From: Amoebophrya sp. A120
Lineage: Eukaryota; Sar; Dinophyceae; Syndiniales; Amoebophryaceae
Reading direction: 5' to 3'
DNA length: 64,000 nucleotides
NCBI GenBank assembly: GCA_905178155.1
Contig: CAJINV010000004.1
Coordinates: 5,868,828-5,932,827 of the forward strand
Within the stretch, counting starts at the first letter, position 1. Each line of letters starts with the position of its first letter. The translations under genes were made by a program, and so were the position numbers. The notes below the pieces were generated by a model. That model searched no databases, was not told the DNA's origin, and saw only the letters and a program-made list of their open reading frames with translations. Of this stretch, positions 57,197-64,000 are shown one piece after another.

Positions 57197-60100
57197 CTAC
57201 CGAAACGGGATGGTCCCACCCATCGCCTTTTTTCGCAGCAGATGCGTTGCGTCCGGACTCCGATTGCGGATTATGGAGCCGGCGGTCGGGCCGATAGTAC
57301 CTCCGCTCACGACCCGCTGCCCGTCTTGTTCCAATCCCCCACCGCCGCCCAAACTGCCCCTCCGACTCCCGTCCGGACTTCGGTTAGAAGTGCTTTGCAG
57401 TCGCGCCAGAAAGCCTGCGGGGTCTTTCGCTGCGGCGCGGGCCATTTGGGCGATTTCCTCAGACGAAAGATCGCTGGAAAACCTGCCCCCGTTGATCGGA
57501 CTGCGGGTGCGTTTCGCGGACCCGGAAGTAGATGTAGCTGCTCTCATCTTCGTGGTTGGTCCGTGAAGAACTGTCGTCATCGGGAGGGAGTTTATCGCGC
57601 GGACGTTTCTCGTGGGCAGGTGAGGAAAATTGTCCAACGAACTACGGCTCACGTTGACGAGGTGGTCCTGGTGTTCGGCTATCAGTTCAGGAGTAGGCTG
57701 AAGCTGCTGCTGCTGTCTACCTGCTCCCTGGGCGGCAGGAGCTACTGCTCCACCTACAACTCGCTGGTGGCTTTGAGGAAGCGAGTCCCTCCTGCTTGTA
57801 CTCGCGGTTGCACTTGTTGGCGTGCGCGGTTGATGTTTTATTTCGCCTGGAGGTTGTACTTGTAGTTTTGTGGCCGAGGCTGGCAGCGAGCTTGAGCTCG
57901 AAAGGCCAACTCCATTCGTGGTTGTCGTAACAACTACCGGCTCACCCGCGATGAAGGCAGCTGCACTCTTCGTAGTCCCTTTCCCCGATGGTGTACTGGA
58001 CGCTGCCGGTGCATTTTCCAGCGATACAGCTTCTAGATTCGGAGTCTTTTCTGCACTGGGTATCTGTCCTACAGGAACAACGCTAGGCGAAGAGGTGCTG
58101 GCTGTGGCCTGTGCTGGAGCGCTCTCGCAGTTGCTCTGCTGCTGGGCGGTTTCTGTGCCTCCCGCGCTATCATTTGCTGCAGATTCCTTCTCTAGTACAG
58201 CAGGTCGCACCAAAGGCACAGCACGTCGAGGCTGTTCTTGTGCAGTGGCAGGCACACCAGCATCGCTGACTGAAGATGTCAATCTGGTAGCAGTTGTTCC
58301 CGTTCCTCTAGCACCAGCTGTCGGGGGCACTCCAGCTCTTCTCCTCTCCGTGGTTCCACCCCCAACTGCTCCTCGACTTCGCGACCGCGGCTGCGCAGGC
58401 GGCCGTCGGTTATGCTGCGCGTAGGCGTTGGCAAAAATTCGGTTGAGGTCCATCGGCGCAGGACCTGCTCCGCTTGTTGACGTGGTCGACACCTGCGACG
58501 GTGCATCGGAATTGCCGGCTGGAGTGCTGCGCAGCGCTGGATTGAAGGACTTCGGGTCTACTTGATGTTCACCTCTCATCTCGTCCCCTGCTGCTGCGCC
58601 AGCACCTTTTGGCGTGGCCGTGAGTCCAAAAAAGCTGCTTCCGGCGCCGGACGACCGGCCTTCTGACAGAACGCTAGTCGATGGATTTTTGCTTGCTCCG
58701 GTTCCGAATGTTCCCCCAGAGCCAGACGTGGCGGTGATGTGCGAAGTAGGACCACCAGCACCACGGGGTTGTTTGTTATGGCCGTGGGCGTTTGACATGA
58801 AAGCGCCGGAGGAGCTTGACGTCGATCCCCCGCCAGTTGTATAATTGCTGTGCACTTGCATCCCTTTCTTCTTTAGCAACTGTGTGTACTTCTGACTCAG
58901 CAAATCGTAGCGCTGCTCCAGCTCCTGAAGGCGGATCTTGTCAATGTTGTCAGGAGCACGCGATGATGAAGATGAAGATGCGCTGGTGGTACCAGCATGA
59001 TCCACGACCCGGTCAACCATATTACCCGGCGCACCAGTACTAGCCGCGCTAACACCTGCTTGCTGAAGATTATACGCCGGTGGCGGAGGTTGTGGGGTCG
59101 TTGTATTTGAAGTTGTCCTGCTAGCTTGATTCCGCTCTCCGCGAAGCGCGCAGACGAGCTTGCGGATTCCCTCTTCGGGAGAAACGCTCGGGAGCCTGGT
59201 CGTCGTGTGGATAAGTAAGGATGTCACCACTACATGGCACGAGAATGATCATCAAATGATAATGATTCGCAATTGCATTTGGTAGGAAAACAAAATCAGG
59301 CAATCGCACGCTTGTGGTCGTGTAGTATTATACTCAGTCTGGTGGCATTCTGATTAGAAGCGGAACAAAGGTAGTATACGACAAAAAACCACACTTACGT
59401 CAACACGAAAATATATCGAAATTCTACTCGCCCACGAGATCGCGTCCTTCCCCGAGCGCGGCGGAGATTTTGGCGACCATGCTCTCCAGTTGGACGCGGT
59501 GCGTGACCGCCTCTGACGCGCGCTGCTCCGCGTCATTGGTGAGGTTTTTCTGCACCTCGACGGCCTCCGTGAGGTCTTCGACCACTTTGATGACCCGCAC
59601 CATGTGCTCCTCATCGCCGGTCTTCTCGTCTTCGCGACCTGCAGTTGCAATGTTGGATCTACGTTGTGCTTCCTCTTTAGATGAAATGATTGCACTCAAT
59701 ATATCGTTTGGGTGTGACTCGTCGTGGCCCTAAAAAATGCTGATCAATGTAAGTAGTCTGTTCGACGTCCTAAATGCAAAAAGTCCTGAGACGAAGACAA
59801 CAAGCCGCGAATTAAAGTAGAACGATTTTTACTCGCTTTGAGCTCCTCCTCTAAAGTCTCTTTCTTTGCCTCGAGACTTTTCACTTCCTGCTTCCACCGA
59901 ATCTGTTGCTGCGTGAGTGTCTGGATCATTTCGTGTAGATTCTCCGTGGCGCGAACCTTCTCCCGGAAAGACATTTTTTGCGGCCCCATGCTTGCCACGG
60001 TAGACAACTGGTTGGGGCGTTGTTGGAGGTGATGCGGCCCACCTGCTGATTGGATATTTGCAACTTGTTCAACAGCACCAGCCGCACCTGTCGAAGAGGA

Positions 60101-62979
60101 GGAGGTCGAGGAAGACGTCGTATCACCGGATCCACCAACCTGCGCGGAAGATGGTGCAGAGGCACTTACATCATCTCCAACTCGCTCCTTCCCGCCTGCT
60201 GCTTCGTGAAATTCGCAACCACGATTCGTCGCAGAAGATGAACTTGTTCCAGGATTTTCCATTTCCGGCGAACTCGTTGCTCCATTGAGCAGGGTCGACA
60301 TGATTTTCGAGCAGGCCCGGGCCGTCTCGGGATCTTCGCCTTCGTAGATTGTCGTCAGCGTGCCGTCAAACGACACGTAGTCGTCGTCGACAAGTCGTGT
60401 GCTCGTTCTGCCCTCCAAAGAGGAAGAATGGAGACTCAGTGCGTGGTTTTGAAACGTCTCCACCACGTGCATGGCTTTCAGCAGGCTGGTATCAAGTGCA
60501 AAAGTGTGTGGGTCTCCTGGAAAAGTTTTAGACTTGTCATGCAGATTTTCCATGACCCATGAGGTCTGGAATGCGGGACTTAGCATGACAGACTCTGCGA
60601 GGTGGTCTCTGCCATGCCTGTCCCGCATGAGAAACTCCCTTGTTAACTTGGTCAAAAGGGGACAGCTTTTCTTTGGCACTCATGCAACACAGATTTTTGC
60701 ATGCTTCAGATTTTCCATGACAAGTTGCAATCTACTTCCAGACCCAGACATTTTTGCAATCCATAGCTGGAATTCAGCATCACGGCGGTCAGGTACTGCG
60801 AGTCTGCGGTCAAGTCTGGCTGTGAAAGCCTCAGGTTGGAAATCCTCAACGTGAAAATAATTTGTAATGCAAAAAAACGACTCCTGTTGGAGCACCATTT
60901 GTAGTCGGCGCATGACAAATTTACCGGGCACTCAAAGCGTGTCTGTCATGCTAGTTAGGCAAAGGGGTGCCGTTCTCTCATGCTAATCAGCAGCCCAATT
61001 CTGAACCCGTAGAAGCACAACAGTCGGCCTCCATTGCGTTCTCTGCAGTACAGTCTTTTTCGTCTCGCATTTCATGCATCACAAATTATTTCCACTTTGA
61101 GGATTTCCATTCTGAGGGTGTCATACTGGCTGGTGGAGGTCTCGTCCTGACGGCCCCGCCCGCGGGGGAGTTGCTGTACTAGCCTCTGGCTCTGCGTTCT
61201 TCTGACCGTCTGGTTGTTGTTGTACATGATCTGAGTTTGATACTAGCGGCTGGTGCCCTGGCGTGGAGCTCGAAGAAAACGAGGTCGTGTTATTAGATGA
61301 GTCCTCAGACGGTGCCCCTCCAACCGCCCTTCGACCCCCCGAAGCTGTTCTTGAGACAACAAGCTGTCCTTCTTGGACCTCCTCCTGCTCCCCGCTGTGC
61401 AAGTCGATGGCGAGTAGCTGCTTCTGTTCTAGGTTGTGGTACAAGAGAGCTACGTACTTCAAACACATGTTTAAATGGTGCTGCATCGTTTGTGTTGCTA
61501 GAACTGCAGCGCGCGCCAGACTGGAAGTGGAACTACTGCAGCTCCCGGCGGTGGGGGTGGTTATTTGATGAGGTGCAGCAAGTTGTTGTATCGGGAACAA
61601 CGGAGTGGCTGTACTAGTGTTGCTTGTACTTGCATCAGCAGCAGCTTGATACTCAGACTGGCTATCATCTGCCGGCGGAGTAGTTCTTTCTCCACCATCT
61701 TCTTCCCCATGCCCTGGCTCGACGAAAATTTCCTCTCGATCATTAGTCGCCTGGCTCAACATATTTCCACCGGCATGATCACAAGCGGTCTCCTCGTCGT
61801 CTTCGCCACAGGAAGCATAGGGCGAAGGATCCATGTGCAGTTCCGCCTCCTGGGTTGTAGTTCTTATGTCTAACTGGTCCTGTCTCACGACATTCTTTTC
61901 ACGCAATGTCAACTGCTGCGTCGGTTCTTTCCCTCCCAGCTCGACAGGACGGAGCGCGGAGAGAAAATCTGAAGGCAGCAAATGTTTTTCAGCATGTATT
62001 TCATCGGCGTGTTTGTTTCCTCCAGGACCAGGTTGGCTTTGGTCGTATAATATTCTGCGGTTGTCTGTTCTTCCTTCTTCATTCGGCTCTCGGTAGTAGA
62101 GCTGTCCCCAGGTATTGGTCGGATGCTCCGTCTCCATTTTGAACAAATCGTAGTCGTTTTGGCTTCGATTTTTATTCATCACGACGTGCTGGGCCGTAGC
62201 TCTAGTTGTCCTATCGGAACTTTCGTCTTCGGCAGAGTCGCACTGCCTGAGTCTAACCGGACTGTCATCTGCTTGTTCATGTTGATCCAGCCTGTTGTTG
62301 ATTCCGTTTCCGACCAGGTCATGAGAAGTCATGAATAAACCAGCCTCGTGTTCGCGCTCCAGCAGGCTATCGAGAGCTACTAGGTCTTCCCGGGGCGGAG
62401 ACGGCGAGAACCGATGGTCTTGGTCGTCGGCGGGTCTCGTTGCAGCAATAGCGGTATGGGGATGTGCTTCTGGTTCTGCAGTTGCACTAAAAGAAGTCCC
62501 AGGAGGCGTGTCACTTGGTCCTCGGACTGTTGACGACGTGGTTTTCCCGCTCGCGTCGATAGGCGGCGTTTGCAGCAGGTCTGCGGCAGACACGAGGTAC
62601 TGTTGCGCGAAAGCACTGGAGGCAGAGGACATGAACTGCCTGGAGTCGTCGTTGCTTGAGGGCGCTGCTAATAACGACGACGAGGACGTTGTCGGGTTGT
62701 AGTTCATCACAGACGGCTGCTGGTGGTCGGCGCAAAACTCATTATTTTCGGGAGAGTCAAGGTACGCGGGGGCCTGTGATTGTGGAGTTCTTCTAGTTTT
62801 GTTTTTGGGTTATCTTCGATCAAAGGATCGATGCCGTGCAATACGCAACGGCAACATGAAACAGACAACACTTTGGTGTAGTAATAGCGTGTCTACTAAT
62901 TTCTTACCTGGAACGCGACTCCTGGAGAGCTTGTTGCGGATTCGTGGCGACTGCGACTGCCGTCCGTCGAAGCTGACAT
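57197..62979 (-). CDS. Unknown 1543-aa protein with central coiled coil, three ordinary introns and two introners
   Basis: I do not recognise this protein. Coding segments: 62979-62908, 62773-61126, 60815-60766, 60484-59833, 59638-59428, 59195-57197; 4632 nt, exactly 1544 codons. GT-AG introns: 62774-62906 (GTAAGA...CACAG), 59639-59832 (GTAAAA...TGCAG), 59196-59427 (GTAGAA...ACCAG). The start at 62979 gives MSASTDGSRSRHE. A long acidic, Ser/Thr/Gln-rich N-terminal half with one hydrophobic patch (MCLKYVALLYHNLEQKQLLA) leads to a heptad-like coiled coil at about residues 755-870. A second, shorter coiled coil (KIRLQELEQRYDLLSQKYTQ) and a disordered Ser/Thr/Gly/Pro-rich tail follow. It is probably a scaffold or cytoskeletal protein, by composition only. 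Confidence 0.78.
60490..60765. mobile_element. Introner, family A, in gene 57197-62979
   Basis: Ends TATCAAGTGCAAAAGTGTGT and TTTTTGCAATCCATA. Duplication GCTGG at 60485-60489 and 60766-60770. Removal joins VMLNSS to LLKAMHVV; the exon between this and the 60821 element is 50 nt. Confidence 0.92.
60821..61125. mobile_element. Introner, family D variant, in gene 57197-62979
   Basis: The left end is TGTGAAAGCCTCAGGTTGGA (TGT for TAT); the right end is TGAGGGTGTCATA. Duplication CTGGC at 60816-60820 and 61126-61130. Removal joins RDLHQP to DLTADSQYL. Confidence 0.92.
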
Positions 62980-64000
62980 GTTGGCGTTAAGACCGGTTTT
63001 TTCCCTTGGCGTCGTGGTCTCTTCTTCCAGCGGCTACTGCAGTCGTGGTTGTCGCAAGAGGTAAAAGACGATAGATCAGAGAGCACCGCTGTTATTTTGT
63101 CATTTTTAGAACCTAACGAGCTTAGACTTACAACTACTTCCTCAGCTTCTACTCCTTACTGACATCATGATCATCTTAATCCTCTGCCCACCCTTTTCAC
63201 TGGACACCGGTTCCAACGCGTAGAGCCCATAACAACTCCGGCATGCCGCGTCATAATCATAAAACCATGTCGCCGCGGCCTGAGGAGGCGACAGGAAACG
63301 GCGTCCCTATTCTTCTCTCTCAACGAGCATCGGAATCTCTCACTACAGCAGGAGTGAATCGGTTGGAGAGCCGCCATGATAAGTTTAAGTACCTCCTCTT
63401 CTCTTCTTCCTGTGCATTTTCAAAACCAATACCAATGCCAATGGGAGGAACGCGAACGAAACATAAACATTGTGAAGACGACCACGACGCCGGCGGTAAG
63501 AGTAGTGCAGCGAAGTGAAAATGAGCTGCGACAGCCGCAAGGATAACTTCAAAATTAAGTAGTTTCTGTTTTTCCGAATCCGATCGTAACTCGACCTCAA
63601 GGACAATAATTTCGCAAATACGGTTACGGACGTCAACTCCTGAAGACCAAAAGATTGAAAAGCTTAAAGCTTGACTTCCACGTGCTCGCAAATTTTGCAG
63701 TAGTTTCAAGATAAGGTGGGAAGAAGACCACGCTATTAACTGTACCTATGCCTACACAATGACTACGAAACGGCTGGTGCTGTGTCTGTAGGAAAAGAAA
63801 CTGTACTAATTACATCCAAAATAGCTGCTCTGTGCAGGCAAAAGAAAATGCACAAAGGGTTTGGCTTTGTGGCTCCAAAATCAAAAATTGTCGAGGACAT
63901 AATTTCGGTAACGGTTTTATATCCCTTTGCAGTTCATCTTCATCCCAATTCGGGGACATGGTGACAAATAACGAAACGGTAAGTGATAGAGACAGTTTCC
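62980..64000. other. Upstream flank, no gene identified
   Basis: About 1 kb upstream of the 62979 start. It should contain the promoter and leader of that gene; open frames are short and not protein-like. Confidence 0.45.

Overview
The window is a stretch of eukaryotic nuclear DNA. It holds nine gene models I could close in frame, and all of them lie on the minus strand, from 62979 down to 2767. One-directional gene runs, long Ser/Thr/Asn/Gly-rich proteins and the intron type described below point to a dinoflagellate. A parasitic syndinian such as Amoebophrya, in which invasive intron-forming elements with non-canonical borders have been reported, is the best guess. That assignment is from memory and was not tested.

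The main signal is a set of 39 short elements of 120-326 bp (one grown to 1.8 kb) with inverted terminal repeats, TAT...ATA ends and 5-bp target-site duplications. They fall into about eleven end families. Thirty-seven sit inside coding sequence. Removing the element plus one copy of its duplication restores the frame at every site, and with this rule all nine genes sum to whole codons. None of these introns can be read as GT-AG in any register that restores the target, while the 18 other introns I placed are all GT-AG. These are introner elements caught as DNA transposons that act as introns.

Layout: 1-2766 no gene. 2767-9061 unknown 1276-aa protein with 8 introners. 10583-20804 unknown 2937-aa low-complexity protein with 6. 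21180-28200 a repeat region: GC-rich satellite-like units in both orientations, with an LTR-type element of about 4.4 kb (21301-25710) inserted in one unit. 28455-29378 small low-complexity gene. 30287-36793 GPI mannosyltransferase (PIG-B type) whose eight introns are all introners, one of them carrying a nested 1.56-kb element. 39893-45323 DOMON plus copper type II monooxygenase (DBH-like) with 8. 46586-47961 unknown 201-aa protein. 49867-53404 inositol-3-phosphate synthase with 4 (one in an ordinary intron). 54793-56160 unknown 261-aa protein. 57197-62979 unknown 1543-aa coiled-coil protein.

Two genes touch related chemistry: the synthase makes inositol phosphate, the precursor of the phosphatidylinositol on which GPI anchors are built, and PIG-B adds a mannose to the GPI precursor. 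I see nothing that makes the cluster an operon-like unit. The intergenic stretches hold no introners that I could find.
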